Positions 37,135-48,125 of a stretch of 51,072 bases of DNA are shown here, piece by piece (position 1 is the stretch's first letter; each line of letters starts with the position of its first letter). The translations under genes were made by a program, and so were the position numbers. The notes beneath the pieces were generated by a model, which did no database searches, had not been told where the DNA came from, and was given only the letters and a program-made list of their open reading frames with translations. Source of the stretch: Xanthomonas boreopolis (GTDB lineage: Bacteria; Pseudomonadota; Gammaproteobacteria; Xanthomonadales; Xanthomonadaceae); the NCBI GenBank assembly GCA_014654535.1, contig BNBA01000030.1:1-51072 (forward strand). The letters are read 5' to 3'.

Positions 37135-37310
37135 TTCCATCATCGACCGGCGACCCGCCCCACGGCGGCGCCAAGCGCTTCTTCGCGAGTCCATCGCAGG
37201 GCGGCGCGCGTCCATGCGCGCGGATCCTTCTTCCCTGCGAGCCCCCGCAGGAGCACGGCGCAGCCGCATGCCGGTGCCCTTCCCCACTTACCCGCCATCA
37301 GGAGTTCTCC

Positions 37311-38903
37311 ATGTTGGACGCCAATCTCAAGACCCAGCTCAAGGCCTACCTGGAGAAGGTCACCCGCCCGATCCAAATCGACGCTTCCGTCGACGACGGC
37401 GCCAAGTCCCAGGAAATGCTCGAGCTGCTCAACGAGCTGAAGGAACTGTCGGACAAGATCACCGTGGACGTCTGGCGCGACGACGCCGAGCGCAAGCCGT
37501 CGTTCGGCCTGACCTCGCCCGGGCAGGACATCAAGCTGCGCTTCGCCGGCCTGCCGATGGGCCACGAGTTCACCTCGCTGGTGCTGGCGCTGCTGCAGGT
37601 CGGCGGGCATCCCTCCAAGGCCGCGCCCGAGCTGCTGGAGCAGGTGAAGAACCTGCAGGGCGAGTACCGGTTCGAAACCTACTTCTCGCTGTCCTGCCAG
37701 AACTGCCCGGACGTGGTGCAGGCGCTGAACCTGGCCGCGGTGCTGAACCCGAACATCAAGCACGAGGCGATCGACGGCGCGCTGTTCCAGGAGGAGGTCG
37801 AGGCGCGCGAGATCATGTCGGTGCCGACCGTCTACCTCAACGGCAAGCTGTTCGACCAGGGCCGCATGACCCTGGAGCAGATCGTCGCCAAGCTCGACAC
37901 CGGCGCGGCCGACCGCAACGCGAAGAAGATCGCCGGGAAGGCGCCGTTCGACGTGCTGGTGGTCGGCGGCGGCCCGGCCGGCGCGGCGGCGGCGGTGTAC
38001 GCCGCGCGCAAGGGCATCCGCACCGGCGTGGCGGCCGAGCGCTTCGGCGGCCAGGTGCTGGACACGATGGCGATCGAGAACTTCATCTCGGTGCCGGAGA
38101 CCGAGGGCCCGAAGATGGCCGCGGCGCTGGAACAGCACGTGCGCGCCTACGACGTGGACGTGATGAACCTGCTGCGCGCCGAGCAGCTGGTGCCGGCCGG
38201 CGACGACGGCCTGATCGAGGTCAAGCTCGAGAACGGCGCCTCGCTGAAGTCCAGGACCGTGATCCTGTCCACCGGCGCGCGCTGGCGGCAGATGAACGTG
38301 CCGGGCGAGAACGAGTACCGCAACAAGGGCGTGGCCTACTGCCCGCACTGCGACGGCCCGCTGTTCAAGGGCAAGCGCGTGGCGGTGATCGGCGGCGGCA
38401 ACTCCGGCGTGGAGGCCGCGATCGACCTGGCCGGCATCGTCTCGCACGTCACCCTGATCGAGTTCGACGCGCAGCTGCGCGCCGACGAGGTGCTGCAGCG
38501 CAAGCTCCGCAGCCTGTCCAACGTGAAGATCATCACCAGCGCGCAGACCACCGAGGTGCTGGGCGACGGCAACAAGGTCACCGGCCTGGTCTACAAGGAC
38601 CGCGCCGGCGGCGACAGCCACCGCGTCGAGCTGGAGGGCGTGTTCGTGCAGATCGGCCTGCTGCCCAACACCGAGTGGCTCAAGGGCACGGTGGAACTGT
38701 CGGCGCGCGGGGAGATCGCCATCGACGACCGCGGCCAGACCAGCCTGCCGGGCGTGTTCGCCGCCGGCGACGCCACCACGGTGCCGTACAAGCAGATCGT
38801 GATCGCGATGGGCGCCGGCGCCACCGCCGCGCTGAGCGCCTTCGACCACCTGATCCGCAGCACCGCGCCGAAGAGCAGCGGCGCCGTCGCCGAGGCCGCC
38901 TGA
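37311..38903 (+). CDS. ahpF: Alkyl hydroperoxide reductase subunit F
   Basis: NADH-dependent flavoprotein disulfide reductase that recharges AhpC. The start [14 protein letters not shown] at 37311 has AGGAG upstream and gives 530 residues. The N-terminal double thioredoxin fold has Cys129-Cys132 (CQNC); the FAD loop is [12 protein letters not shown] (near 218-228); the second redox pair is Cys344-Cys347 (CPHC); the NADH loop is [10 protein letters not shown]. All parts are complete. Confidence 0.98.
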   Translation: MLDANLKTQLKAYLEKVTRPIQIDASVDDGAKSQEMLELLNELKELSDKITVDVWRDDAERKPSFGLTSPGQDIKLRFAGLPMGHEFTSLVLALLQVGGHPSKAAPELLEQVKNLQGEYRFETYFSLSCQNCPDVVQALNLAAVLNPNIKHEAIDGALFQEEVEAREIMSVPTVYLNGKLFDQGRMTLEQIVAKLDTGAADRNAKKIAGKAPFDVLVVGGGPAGAAAAVYAARKGIRTGVAAERFGGQVLDTMAIENFISVPETEGPKMAAALEQHVRAYDVDVMNLLRAEQLVPAGDDGLIEVKLENGASLKSRTVILSTGARWRQMNVPGENEYRNKGVAYCPHCDGPLFKGKRVAVIGGGNSGVEAAIDLAGIVSHVTLIEFDAQLRADEVLQRKLRSLSNVKIITSAQTTEVLGDGNKVTGLVYKDRAGGDSHRVELEGVFVQIGLLPNTEWLKGTVELSARGEIAIDDRGQTSLPGVFAAGDATTVPYKQIVIAMGAGATAALSAFDHLIRSTAPKSSGAVAEAA

Positions 38904-38990
38904 GCCCGGTTGCGCCCCTCCGCGCGGAGGGGCGTAAGCTGGTGCGAACGCCGCTGCAATCGTCCCCTGTTTCAGCGAGGCCCGTAGTCC

Positions 38991-39938
38991 ATGAACCTGC
39001 GCGATCTGAAATACCTGGTGGCCCTGGCCGACCACAAGCATTTCGGCCGCGCCGCGGCGGCCTGCTTCGTCAGCCAGCCCACCCTGTCCACCCAGATCAA
39101 GAAGCTGGAGGACGAGCTGGGCGTGCCGCTGGTCGAGCGCGCGCCGCGCAAGGTGATGCTGACCCCGGCCGGGCGCGAGGCCGCCAACCGCGCGCGCGGC
39201 ATCGTGGCCGAGGTCGAGCAGATGAAGGAAGCGGCGCGCCGCAGCCAGGACCCGGAAGCCGGCACGGTGCGGCTGGGCATCTTCCCCACGCTCGGCCCGT
39301 ACCTGCTGCCGCACATGGTGCCGCGCATCCGCCAGCGCTTTCCGCAACTGGAACTGCTGCTGGTCGAGGAAAAGAGCGACCAGCTGCTGCGCCAGCTGCG
39401 CGAGGGCAAGCTGGACGCCGCGCTGCTGGCGCTGCCGCTGCACGACGACCAGCTGCACGCCGAGTTCCTGTTCGAGGAACCGTTCGTGCTGGCGGTGCCG
39501 GAAGGCCACCCGCTGGCGCAGAAGCAGGACCTGACGCTGGCCGAGCTCTCCGAGCAGCGCCTGCTGCTGCTCGAGGACGGCCATTGCCTGCGCGAACAGG
39601 CGCTGGACGTGTGCCACCTGGCCGGGGCGCTGGAGAAATCCGAGTTCCAGGCCACCAGCCTGGAGACGCTGCGGCAGATGGTCGCCGCCAACGTCGGCAT
39701 CACCCTGCTGCCGATGCTCGCGGTGAAGCCGCCGGTGGCGCGCTCGGACAGCATCCGCCTGCTCGACTTCCGCGCCGACAAGCAGCCGAGCCGGCGCATC
39801 GCGATGGTCTGGCGGCGCAGCTCGGCGATGTCCGCGTTCCTGGAAAGCCTGGCCGGCCTGTTCAGGCAGCTGCCGGACGAGCTGTTGACGCTGGCCCCGG
39901 CCCCGCATGCGGCGCCGCGCAGCATCGAGGCGGCCTGA
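38991..39938 (+). CDS. oxyR: Hydrogen peroxide-sensing regulator OxyR
   Basis: LysR-type activator of 315 residues. The N-terminal helix-turn-helix is FGRAAAACFVSQPTLSTQIKKLE (18-40). The redox cysteines are exactly C199 and C208 in GHCLREQALDVC, which distinguishes OxyR from other LysR proteins. It lies 87 bases after ahpF, as in the known Xanthomonas ahpC-ahpF-oxyR locus, and would feed back on the site at 36364. A terminator follows. Confidence 0.97.
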   Translation: MNLRDLKYLVALADHKHFGRAAAACFVSQPTLSTQIKKLEDELGVPLVERAPRKVMLTPAGREAANRARGIVAEVEQMKEAARRSQDPEAGTVRLGIFPTLGPYLLPHMVPRIRQRFPQLELLLVEEKSDQLLRQLREGKLDAALLALPLHDDQLHAEFLFEEPFVLAVPEGHPLAQKQDLTLAELSEQRLLLLEDGHCLREQALDVCHLAGALEKSEFQATSLETLRQMVAANVGITLLPMLAVKPPVARSDSIRLLDFRADKQPSRRIAMVWRRSSAMSAFLESLAGLFRQLPDELLTLAPAPHAAPRSIEAA

Positions 39939-39992
39939 ACGGCCCCGCGCCCGAGGTCGCATCCGGCGGCGATTCTTCCGACAATAGGCGCG

Positions 39993-40014
39993 GGCGGCCT
40001 TCCGGTCGCCTTTT
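39993..40014 (+). terminator. Terminator after oxyR
   Basis: GGCGGCC (39993-39999), loop TTCC and GGTCGCC (40004-40010) form a seven-base stem with one G-T pair, followed by TTTT and TTGCTTGT. It ends just 31 bases before the rnk ATG. Confidence 0.75.
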
Positions 40015-40041
40015 GCTTGTCCGTCCTCCAAGGAGAATCCC

Positions 40042-40476
40042 ATGGTCCAATCGCAGCACAGCAGCGGCCTGCCGCCTTCCATCACCATTTCCTCCCGCGA
40101 TCTCGCCCGCCTCGAGGCGATGCTCGAATCCCCCGCGCTGAGCCGGCACCCCGCCGCGATCGCGCTCTCCGAGGAACTGGGCCGCGCCCGCATCGTCGCG
40201 CCCGAACAGATGCCCGCCGACGTCGTCACCATGCATTCGCGCGTGGAATGCCAGGACGAACTGCAGGGCGACACGCATACCCTCACCCTGGTCTACCCGA
40301 ACGAGGCCGACGTCGAGCGCCACCGCGTCTCGGTGCTGGCACCGGTCGGCAGCGCCCTGCTCGGCCTGTCGCTGGGCCAGTGCATCGACTGGGAGACGCC
40401 GCAAGGTCGCAAGCTGCGCCTGCGCGTGACCGCCATCCACTACCAGCCCGAGGCGGCGGGCGACTTCCATCGCTGA
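40042..40476 (+). CDS. rnk: Nucleoside diphosphate kinase regulator (Rnk)
   Basis: A 144-residue protein with the GreA/GreB C-terminal fold: VTMHSRVECQDELQGDTHTLTLVYP and VLAPVGSALLGLSLGQCIDWETPQG. It has a short helical N-terminus in place of the Gre coiled coil, as in Rnk, which binds RNA polymerase without cleavage-factor activity. AAGGAG lies upstream of the ATG. It is between oxyR and tal, apparently in its own unit. Confidence 0.87.
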   Translation: MVQSQHSSGLPPSITISSRDLARLEAMLESPALSRHPAAIALSEELGRARIVAPEQMPADVVTMHSRVECQDELQGDTHTLTLVYPNEADVERHRVSVLAPVGSALLGLSLGQCIDWETPQGRKLRLRVTAIHYQPEAAGDFHR

Positions 40477-40535
40477 GCGCGCTACCGTAGCGTCCCGCTC
40501 GCACCATCCGTCCCGAACCGAAACGAGAGACCGAA

Positions 40536-41504
40536 ATGACCGCTTCGCAACCTTCCAAACTGGCCCAACTGCGCGAACTGTCGGTGGTCGTCGCCGACAC
40601 CGGCGACTACGAGGCGATCAAGCGCCTCAAGCCGGTGGACTGCACCACCAACCCGACGCTGGTGAAGAAGGCGCTGGACCTGCCGGTGTACGCCGAGCTG
40701 ATCGAGCGCGAACTGGCCTGGGGCCGGCAGCAGTCCGGCAGCGGCGACGCCGTCGTCAACGAGGTCGCCGACCGCCTGACCATCGGCGTCGGCACGATGC
40801 TGGCCGAACTGGTGCCCGGCCGCGTCTCCACCGAAGTCGACGCCGACCTGGCCCACGACACCGCCGCCACGGTCGCCAAGGCGCGCAAGTTCATCCAGAT
40901 GTACGCCGAGCGCGGCGTGCCCAAGGACAAGATCCTGATCAAGGTCGCCGCGACCTGGGAAGGCGTGGAGGCCGCGCGCCAGCTGCAGGCCGAAGGCATC
41001 GACTGCAACCTGACCCTGATCTTCAACCAGACCCAGGCGCTGGCCTGTTCGGAAGCGGGGGTGTTCCTGATCTCGCCGTTCGTCGGCCGCATCCTCGACT
41101 GGTACGTCGCCAACGGCCAGGCCCCGGCCAGCATCGACGAGGACCCGGGCGTGAAGTTCGTGCGCGGCGTCTATGCCGAGTTCAAGAAGCGCGGCTCCAA
41201 GACCGTGGTGATGGGCGCCTCGTTCCGCTCGACCGCGCAGATCGAGGCGCTGGCCGGCTGCGACCGCCTGACCATCTCGCCGGACCTGCTGGAAAAGCTC
41301 GACGCCGACCACGGCGAGCTGCCGCGCAAGCTGTCGCCGCAGCCGGCCGACGGCGCGGCGACCACGCCGATCGACGCGGCCCGCTTCGCCGCCGACCTGG
41401 CCGCGGACCCGATGGCGACCGAGAAGCTGGCCAGCGGCATCGATACCTTCGCCAAGGACCTGCAGGCGCTGCGCGCGACGATCCGCGGCAAGCTGGCGGG
41501 CTGA
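40536..41504 (+). CDS. tal: Transaldolase
   Basis: Pentose-phosphate enzyme transferring a dihydroxyacetone unit through a Schiff-base lysine. The 322-residue, TalB-like protein has Asp21 (VVADTGDY), the TTNPTL motif at 37-42, Lys136 in [11 protein letters not shown], and [24 protein letters not shown] precedes the ATG. It is 59 bases downstream of rnk. Confidence 0.97.
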   Translation: MTASQPSKLAQLRELSVVVADTGDYEAIKRLKPVDCTTNPTLVKKALDLPVYAELIERELAWGRQQSGSGDAVVNEVADRLTIGVGTMLAELVPGRVSTEVDADLAHDTAATVAKARKFIQMYAERGVPKDKILIKVAATWEGVEAARQLQAEGIDCNLTLIFNQTQALACSEAGVFLISPFVGRILDWYVANGQAPASIDEDPGVKFVRGVYAEFKKRGSKTVVMGASFRSTAQIEALAGCDRLTISPDLLEKLDADHGELPRKLSPQPADGAATTPIDAARFAADLAADPMATEKLASGIDTFAKDLQALRATIRGKLAG

Positions 41505-41611
41505 GCCCGGGCCACGGCCGCAGGACGGCACAGGCCGCGACGCCCCACCGCCATCGGGGGTCATCGCGGCTTGCGTCGCGCCTACGGGCGATCGCCGCCG
41601 GAAATAAGGAA

Positions 41612-41733
41612 GCAAGTCGCTGGGTCCCCGCCTGCGCGGGGACGACGGCCGAAGGTTTCCGGAGCAAGCCACCTTGCCGATGAAGCCATGCTTCCATCGT
41701 CGTCCCCGCGCAGGCGGGGACCCAGCGACTTGC
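41612..41733. repeat. Pair of 36-base inverted REP-like copies
   Basis: The sequence starting GCAAGTCGCTGGGTCCCC at 41612-41647 recurs as a perfect reverse complement at 41698-41733, with 50 bases between. Each copy also has an internal CCCCGC/GCGGGG palindrome. The pair fills most of the 284-base gap between tal and the msrA 3' end; no gene is present. Related copies are at 27273, 45652 and 47992. Confidence 0.85.
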
Positions 41734-41788
41734 GCGGAACGACCCGCGCAGTACGCAGCCCCTGCGCGGTCCCCTCAGCAAAGAAGGC

Positions 41789-42439
41789 TCAGGCCTCCAG
41801 CCCGATCGGGCAGCTCACCCCGGTACCGCCCAGGCCGCAGTAGCCGGCCGGGTTCTTCGCCAGGTACTGCTGGTGGTAATCCTCGGCGTAATAGAACGGC
41901 CCCGCCGGATAGGCGATCTCGGTGGTGATCTGGCCGTAGCCGGCCTCGTGCAGGCGCTGCTGGTAGGCGTCGCGGCTGGCGAGCGCGGACTCGAACTGGT
42001 CCTCGTCGTGGCAGTAGATCGCCGAGCGGTACTGGGTGCCGGTGTCGTTGCCCTGGCGCATGCCCTGCGTGGGATGGTGGTTCTCCCAGAACGTGCGCAG
42101 CACCGTGTCGCGCGAGACCTGGGCGGGATCGAACACCACCCGCACGACCTCGGCGTGCCCGGTCATGCCGGAGCAGACTTCCTCGTAGGTGGGATTGGGC
42201 GTCAAGCCGCCCTGGTAGCCGACCGCGGTGGTGTACACGCCCGGCAGTTGCCAGAACTTGCGCTCGGCGCCCCAGAAACAACCCATGCCGACGTCCAGCG
42301 TCTCCAGGCCGGCGAAATCCGCCCGCAACGGATGGCCGTTGACGAAATGCACGTTGTGCAGCGGCAGCGGCGCGGCGCGTCCGGGAAGCGCCTCGTCGGC
42401 GCGTGGCAGGCGTTGCTTGAACTGGCGGGCTCCCAGCAT
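41789..42439 (-). CDS. msrA: Peptide methionine-S-sulfoxide reductase MsrA
   Basis: Repairs methionine-S-oxide in proteins. The start [18 protein letters not shown] at 42439 gives 216 residues, matching the long E. coli form. The catalytic Cys54 is in MGCFWGAE; recycling cysteines are near the C terminus in GYCGLGG and SCPIGLEA. The middle has [12 protein letters not shown] and [22 protein letters not shown]. It is close to the ahp-oxyR region but separately transcribed. Confidence 0.97.
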   Translation of the reverse strand: MLGARQFKQRLPRADEALPGRAAPLPLHNVHFVNGHPLRADFAGLETLDVGMGCFWGAERKFWQLPGVYTTAVGYQGGLTPNPTYEEVCSGMTGHAEVVRVVFDPAQVSRDTVLRTFWENHHPTQGMRQGNDTGTQYRSAIYCHDEDQFESALASRDAYQQRLHEAGYGQITTEIAYPAGPFYYAEDYHQQYLAKNPAGYCGLGGTGVSCPIGLEA

Positions 42440-42660
42440 GGCGATGCTCCGGCGATGGGGGGACTTCCGCTGCATGGGACCGGCCGGCCCGGCTTTCAAG
42501 CAGGGCCGGCCTGCGCCGTGCCGGATGGCCATGCACGGTTGGAACGGCGCGCACCGATCCGGGCCGGCTTCCTGCCGGTGATCGCGCCGCCCGCCGGGAC
42601 CGTGGCGCTGTTCAGGCGGCTGCGCGCATTGGCAGCGGCCGAGGCGCGCCGGGCCATCCG

Positions 42661-42696
42661 CTTTTGTGGGAGCGGCTTCAGCCGCTCCCACAAAAG
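42661..42696. repeat. Perfect 36-base palindrome
   Basis: CTTTTGTGGGAGCGGC (42661-42676), TTCA and GCCGCTCCCACAAAAG (42681-42696) form a flawless 16-base stem. It lies 13 bases past the DUF2007 stop. The TTTT/AAAA tips lie within the stem, so on the minus strand it could also act as a terminator. It is the longest copy of the GGGAGcGgCTTC family. Confidence 0.85.
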
Positions 42697-42708
42697 CGCG
42701 CCCACAGG

Positions 42709-42939
42709 CTACAGCGCGCGCTGGGCCTGCCCGTCCAGGCCCAGCGCCAGCACCACGTCCTGCGCCTGCTCCAGCGCCTCGTCCGGCACGCATACCCGCA
42801 GCACGCCGAACAGCGGCAGGTCGCCGCCGGCACCGAGCAGGGATTCGCCGAACACGAAGGCCATGATCCCGGCGTCCTCCAGCGCATGTTTCACCAGATG
42901 GGCGTCGAACAGGTTGTCGGCACGGTAGGCGACCTGCAT
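42709..42939 (-). CDS. DUF2007 small protein
   Basis: A 76-residue protein beginning [22 protein letters not shown] at 42939, after a GAGGAG site. The pattern of a short beta strand, a helix carrying D/H residues, [35 protein letters not shown] matches the DUF2007 'putative signal transducing' family. Function is unknown. It is divergent from glnS with an 86-base spacer. Longer upstream starts have no ribosome-binding site. Confidence 0.85.
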   Translation of the reverse strand: MQVAYRADNLFDAHLVKHALEDAGIMAFVFGESLLGAGGDLPLFGVLRVCVPDEALEQAQDVVLALGLDGQAQRAL

Positions 42940-43025
42940 GGCGGAGCTCCTCGCGGCTTGCCGGCCAGAATACGCCGGGCGCCCCGGCGCGATAAACTGC
43001 GCGTCTTTCTGCATCCAGCCCCGGC

Positions 43026-44771
<1,746 letters not shown>

Positions 44772-44832
44772 TGGCCTCCCGCGCCTGGCCGACCGGTTCC
44801 GCCAGGCGCGGCGGCGCACGGCAGGCGGCGCG

Positions 44833-45594
44833 ATGACTGGCGCCCTGCAATTGCGCCGCTATGGCCGCGACGGCCATCTCCACCACCACGCGCACGTGCA
44901 GGTGGTGTTGCCGTTGCGCGGCACGCTGGAGATCGAGGTCGGCGGGCGCGGCGGCCTGGTGGATGCCGGGCAAGCCGTCGTGGTCGCGCCCGGGACCGAG
45001 CACGACCAGGGCGCCGACGGCGACAACCGCTTCCTGCTCGTCGAATGCGACCTCGGCAGCTTCGGCGAGGCGCGCATGCAGCAGCTGCAGCAGCGGCCGT
45101 TCGTGGCGATGACGCCACGCCTGCGCGCGCTGGCCGGCTTCGTCGATCGCCAATGCCGCGAGCGCGACGAGGTTCCCCTGCCGCTGGTCCGGCACTGCCT
45201 GCCGCAGCTGCTGCACGCGCTCGGCAGCGACCCGGCGCCGCTGCGCCGCCTGCAGGCGTTGTGCGACGCCCTCGCCGCCGCCCCTGGCGAAGCCTGGCCG
45301 GTCGAGCGCATGGCGCGCCACGCCGGGCTGAGCGAGAGCAGGCTGCATGCCTTGTTCCGCCGCGAGTTCGACCGCAGCCCGCAGCAATGGCTGTCCGCGC
45401 TGCGCCTGCAACGCGCCTGCGCGCAACTGGCCGGCAGCGACCGCCCGATCGCGCAACTCGCCCTGGACAACGGCTGGTCCGACCAGACCGCACTGACCCG
45501 CGCCCTGCGCCGCGAGACCGGCCTGACCCCGGCCGCCTACCGGCGATTGCATCGCGTTGCGGGAAAGCCCGCCGAGCCGCTTGCTGCGCCATGA
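44833..45594 (+). CDS. AraC-family transcriptional regulator
   Basis: A 253-residue regulator with an N-terminal cupin-like domain (RDGHLHHHAHVQVVLPLRGTLEI, VVVAPGTEHDQ), which in relatives binds a small ligand or metal, and a C-terminal double helix-turn-helix: VERMARHAGLSESRLHALFRREF and IAQLALDNGWSDQTALTRALRRETGLTPAAYR. It follows glnS by 61 bases. The EamA transporter 416 bases downstream is a candidate target by proximity alone. Confidence 0.9.
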   Translation: MTGALQLRRYGRDGHLHHHAHVQVVLPLRGTLEIEVGGRGGLVDAGQAVVVAPGTEHDQGADGDNRFLLVECDLGSFGEARMQQLQQRPFVAMTPRLRALAGFVDRQCRERDEVPLPLVRHCLPQLLHALGSDPAPLRRLQALCDALAAAPGEAWPVERMARHAGLSESRLHALFRREFDRSPQQWLSALRLQRACAQLAGSDRPIAQLALDNGWSDQTALTRALRRETGLTPAAYRRLHRVAGKPAEPLAAP

Positions 45595-46009
45595 TCGGCG
45601 TCCCCGCGCCAGATGGGGACCGATGGCTTTCGTTCGGGGAAAGCGGAGGCGCTGGGTCCCCGCTTCGCGGGGACGACGGTGGAAAGATTTCCGCGGCTGC
45701 TGTTTCTGCTTCGGTTTCGCCTTGACCGCTGCCGCTGCTCGTGATCATGCGCGAGCCTATGGCTCGCAAGCCGCACGTCTTCACCCCGAAGGCGCGAGAA
45801 GGAAACCACGGCTGCCCGAGCAACATCGGGAAAGCCCGCCGGGACCGAAGTCCCTCCCACACGGCCCGCCGCATCCGTAACCCGTGCAAGCCAGCGCGAC
45901 GGCACTTCCCACATCGCCGATCGCCCGCCTGAACGCCGCGCAAGAGCCTGGGTCAATCATTCCCCCGGCCTTCCCGGCATGCTCCCTCTCCCAAGGAGGA
46001 CCAGGCGCC
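45595..46009. repeat. Repeat-bearing intergenic region, no gene
   Basis: The 415-base space ahead of the EamA gene has two degenerate copies of the GGTCCCC palindrome (45599-45622, and a good one at 45652-45679), and a GGGACC...TCCCTCCCAC arm at 45841-45860. The middle, about 45690-45830, has no clear structure. The transporter's ribosome-binding site AAGGAGG is near 46002. Confidence 0.65.
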
Positions 46010-46954
46010 ATGCGTGAACGATTGATCGGCGGAGTCAGCAACGGCGTCATCGCCGGCGCCCTGTGGGGGCTCGTGTTCCTCGCGCCGCAACTGCTGCACG
46101 ACTTCTCCCCGCTGCAACTGTCCGTATCCCGCTATCTCGCCTACGGCCTGGTCGCCGCCTGCGTGCTCGCGCCGCGCTGGCGGCGCCTGCGCGGCGCCCT
46201 CGGCGGCGCCGAATGGTGGGCGCTGGTGCGCCTGAGCCTGCTCGGCAACCTCGTCTACTACGTGATGCTCGGCACCGCGGTGCAATGGGCCGGCGGCGCG
46301 GCGACCTCGCTGATCATCGGCCTGCTGCCGGTGGTGGTGACCGTGGTCGGCTCGCGCGCGGCCGGCGCGGTGGCGCTGTCGCGGCTGGCCGCTCCCTCCG
46401 CGCTCGGCGTGGCCGGGGTCGCGCTGGTCGCCTTCGAGGCGCTGCACGGGGAAGCCCGGGGCGCCGGCAGCCTGGCCCAGCGCGCGATCGGCCTGGCCTG
46501 CGCGTTCGGCGCGCTGTCGTCGTGGTCGGCGTACTCGGTCTCCAATGCGCGCTGGCTGTCGCGCCGGCCCGACCTGTCCAGCGGCGACTGGTCGCTGCTG
46601 ACCGGCGTGGTCACCGGCGCGCTGTCGCTGCTGCTGGCCGTGCCGGCGTTCGCGCTCGACCGCGCCGGGCACCTGCCGGCCGACTGGGCCCGCTTCTGGG
46701 GCATCGGCCTGCTGCTGGCGATATTCGCCTCGGTGCTGGGCAACGCCTGCTGGAACCGCGCCAGCCGGCTGCTGCCGCTGACCTTGGTCGGGCAGATGAT
46801 CGTGTTCGAGACCGTGTTCGCGCTGCTGTACGGCTTCGCCTGGGAACGGCGCCTGCCGAGCGCGCTGGAAGCGCTCGCCATCGCCTGCCTGCTCGGCGGC
46901 GTGCTGTGGTGCGCCTCCGTGCACGTGGAGCGGCACCGGGCGCCCGCCGCGTAG
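46010..46954 (+). CDS. EamA/DMT-family permease
   Basis: A 314-residue inner-membrane protein with about ten hydrophobic helices in two EamA halves: GVIAGALWGLVFLAPQLL and YYVMLGTAVQWAGGAATSLIIGLLPVVVTVV in the first; AIGLACAFGALSSWSAYSV and VGQMIVFETVFALLYGFAWE in the second. The start follows a strong AAGGAGG. Drug/metabolite transporters of this type export amino acids or metabolites; substrate unknown. Confidence 0.9.
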   Translation: MRERLIGGVSNGVIAGALWGLVFLAPQLLHDFSPLQLSVSRYLAYGLVAACVLAPRWRRLRGALGGAEWWALVRLSLLGNLVYYVMLGTAVQWAGGAATSLIIGLLPVVVTVVGSRAAGAVALSRLAAPSALGVAGVALVAFEALHGEARGAGSLAQRAIGLACAFGALSSWSAYSVSNARWLSRRPDLSSGDWSLLTGVVTGALSLLLAVPAFALDRAGHLPADWARFWGIGLLLAIFASVLGNACWNRASRLLPLTLVGQMIVFETVFALLYGFAWERRLPSALEALAIACLLGGVLWCASVHVERHRAPAA

Positions 46955-47020
46955 GCGCCGACGACGGGCGGCTCCGGCGAGAATGGCTATATTCGAGCCC
47001 TCCCGACCCCGGAGCCCGCG

Positions 47021-47383
47021 ATGAAACGCCTGCTGCCCGCCCTGCTCCTGCTGTTGGCGGCCTGCGCCGCCCCCGCCTCGCAATCGCAGGCCACCGCCCC
47101 GGCGGCCGCGCCGGCCAAGATCGACACCACCTGCCGCACCGACGCCGACTGCACGGTCAAGAACGTCGGCAACTGCTGCGGCGCCTACCCGGCGTGCGTG
47201 AACGCCGCCAGTCCCACCGACCCGGAGGGCGTGATGGCGCAATGCCGCGCCAGCGGCCGGATGAGCGTGTGCGGCTTCCGCGAGATCAGCGGCTGCCAGT
47301 GCGTGTCCGGCCAATGCACCGCAAAGGACGGCGGTGCCGATACACTGCGCCGCCCCCTCGACACCCCCGAACCGGTCCGCTGA
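47021..47383 (+). CDS. Small cysteine-rich lipoprotein
   Basis: A 120-residue exported protein. The lipobox LLAAC puts the lipidated cysteine at 15, and a short Ala/Gln/Pro linker follows. The remaining 80 residues hold ten cysteines, including TCRTDADC, GNCCGAYPAC, SGCQC and SGQC, spaced like a disulfide-bonded knot. I do not recognise a named family. Its stop overlaps the start of a deaminase gene, so the two are co-translated. It is probably an outer-membrane or periplasmic protein. Confidence 0.8.
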   Translation: MKRLLPALLLLLAACAAPASQSQATAPAAAPAKIDTTCRTDADCTVKNVGNCCGAYPACVNAASPTDPEGVMAQCRASGRMSVCGFREISGCQCVSGQCTAKDGGADTLRRPLDTPEPVR

Positions 47384-47943
47384 TGCTGTACGCGCAAGTC
47401 CACCTCACCCTGCCCGCCTGGGTCCACGAACACGTCGACACCACCCTCGCCTATCCCGGCGACGCATCGAAGGTGGCCCTGGCGATCGAGCTGTCGCGGC
47501 GGAACATCGAACACCGCAGCGGCGGGCCGTTCGGCGCGGCGGTGTTCGGCCCTGACGACCGCATCGTCGCGGTCGGGGTGAACCGCGTGGTGCCGCACGC
47601 CACCTCGCTCGCGCATGCCGAGAACATGGCCTACATGCTGGCCCAGCAGCGCCTGCAGACCCACCGGCTCAACGAGATGCTCAAGCCGGTCACGCTCGCC
47701 ACCTCCTCGCAGCCGTGCTGCCAGTGCTACGGCGCCACGGTCTGGGCCGGCATCGACCGGCTGTTGATCGGCGCGCGCGCCGAGGACGTGATGGAGTTGA
47801 CCGCCTTCGACGAAGGCCCGCTGCCGGCGGACTGGATCGGCGAACTGAACAAGCGCGGCATCGAGGTCGTGCGCGACCTGCTGCGCGACGACGCCCGCGC
47901 CGTGCTGCGCGCCTACGGGGAAAGCGGTGGCGATCGCTACTGA
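47383..47943 (+). CDS. Cytidine/deoxycytidylate-deaminase-fold nucleoside deaminase
   Basis: A 186-residue zinc hydrolase. HAE (78-80) supplies a zinc ligand and the catalytic glutamate, and PCCQC (111-115) supplies the two cysteine ligands. SGGPFGAAVFGPDDRIVAVGVN matches the guanine-deaminase-like branch. The substrate, possibly guanine or a related base, is inferred. It begins in the stop codon of the cysteine-rich lipoprotein. Confidence 0.88.
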   Translation: MLYAQVHLTLPAWVHEHVDTTLAYPGDASKVALAIELSRRNIEHRSGGPFGAAVFGPDDRIVAVGVNRVVPHATSLAHAENMAYMLAQQRLQTHRLNEMLKPVTLATSSQPCCQCYGATVWAGIDRLLIGARAEDVMELTAFDEGPLPADWIGELNKRGIEVVRDLLRDDARAVLRAYGESGGDRY

Positions 47944-47991
47944 CCGCCCGATGCGGCATTCCACGCACCATCCCGCCCTGTCGCCGTCGCT

Positions 47992-48073
47992 GCCGTTTCC
48001 GCGCAAGCGGGAACCCGGGGGCGCTGGTCCGCCGAAGGCGGCGGCCTTGGATTCCCGCCTGCGCGGGAACGGC
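47992..48073. repeat. Inverted pair of TTCCCGC...GCGGGAA repeats
   Basis: GCCGTTTCCGCGCAAGCGGGAACCC (shown in two parts: GCCGTTTCCGCG then CAAGCGGGAACCC) faces GATTCCCGCCTGCGCGGGAACGG near 48050-48072. Each arm has its own small hairpin. The pair lies between the deaminase gene and rlmM and is a variant of the GGTCCCC family. Confidence 0.65.
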
Positions 48074-48125
48074 GCACCGAAGGGACCACGCAACCGCCTC
48101 CCCGCCGCCGAGGAGGCGCAATGAA

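Noticed and set aside
37140-40286. Open frame of 1048 codons on the minus strand, and similar giants at 18223-21660 (+) and 10628-13594 (+)
   Set aside because: They lie antisense or out of phase over ahpF-oxyR, the protease-ilvE genes and the GT41-moaB-ppk2 genes. High GC leaves few stops, and their His/Arg/Gln-rich translations have no domain signal.
46988-46993. TATATT as a promoter for the cysteine-rich lipoprotein gene
   Set aside because: No -35-like hexamer lies 16-18 bases upstream; the match is too weak to list.
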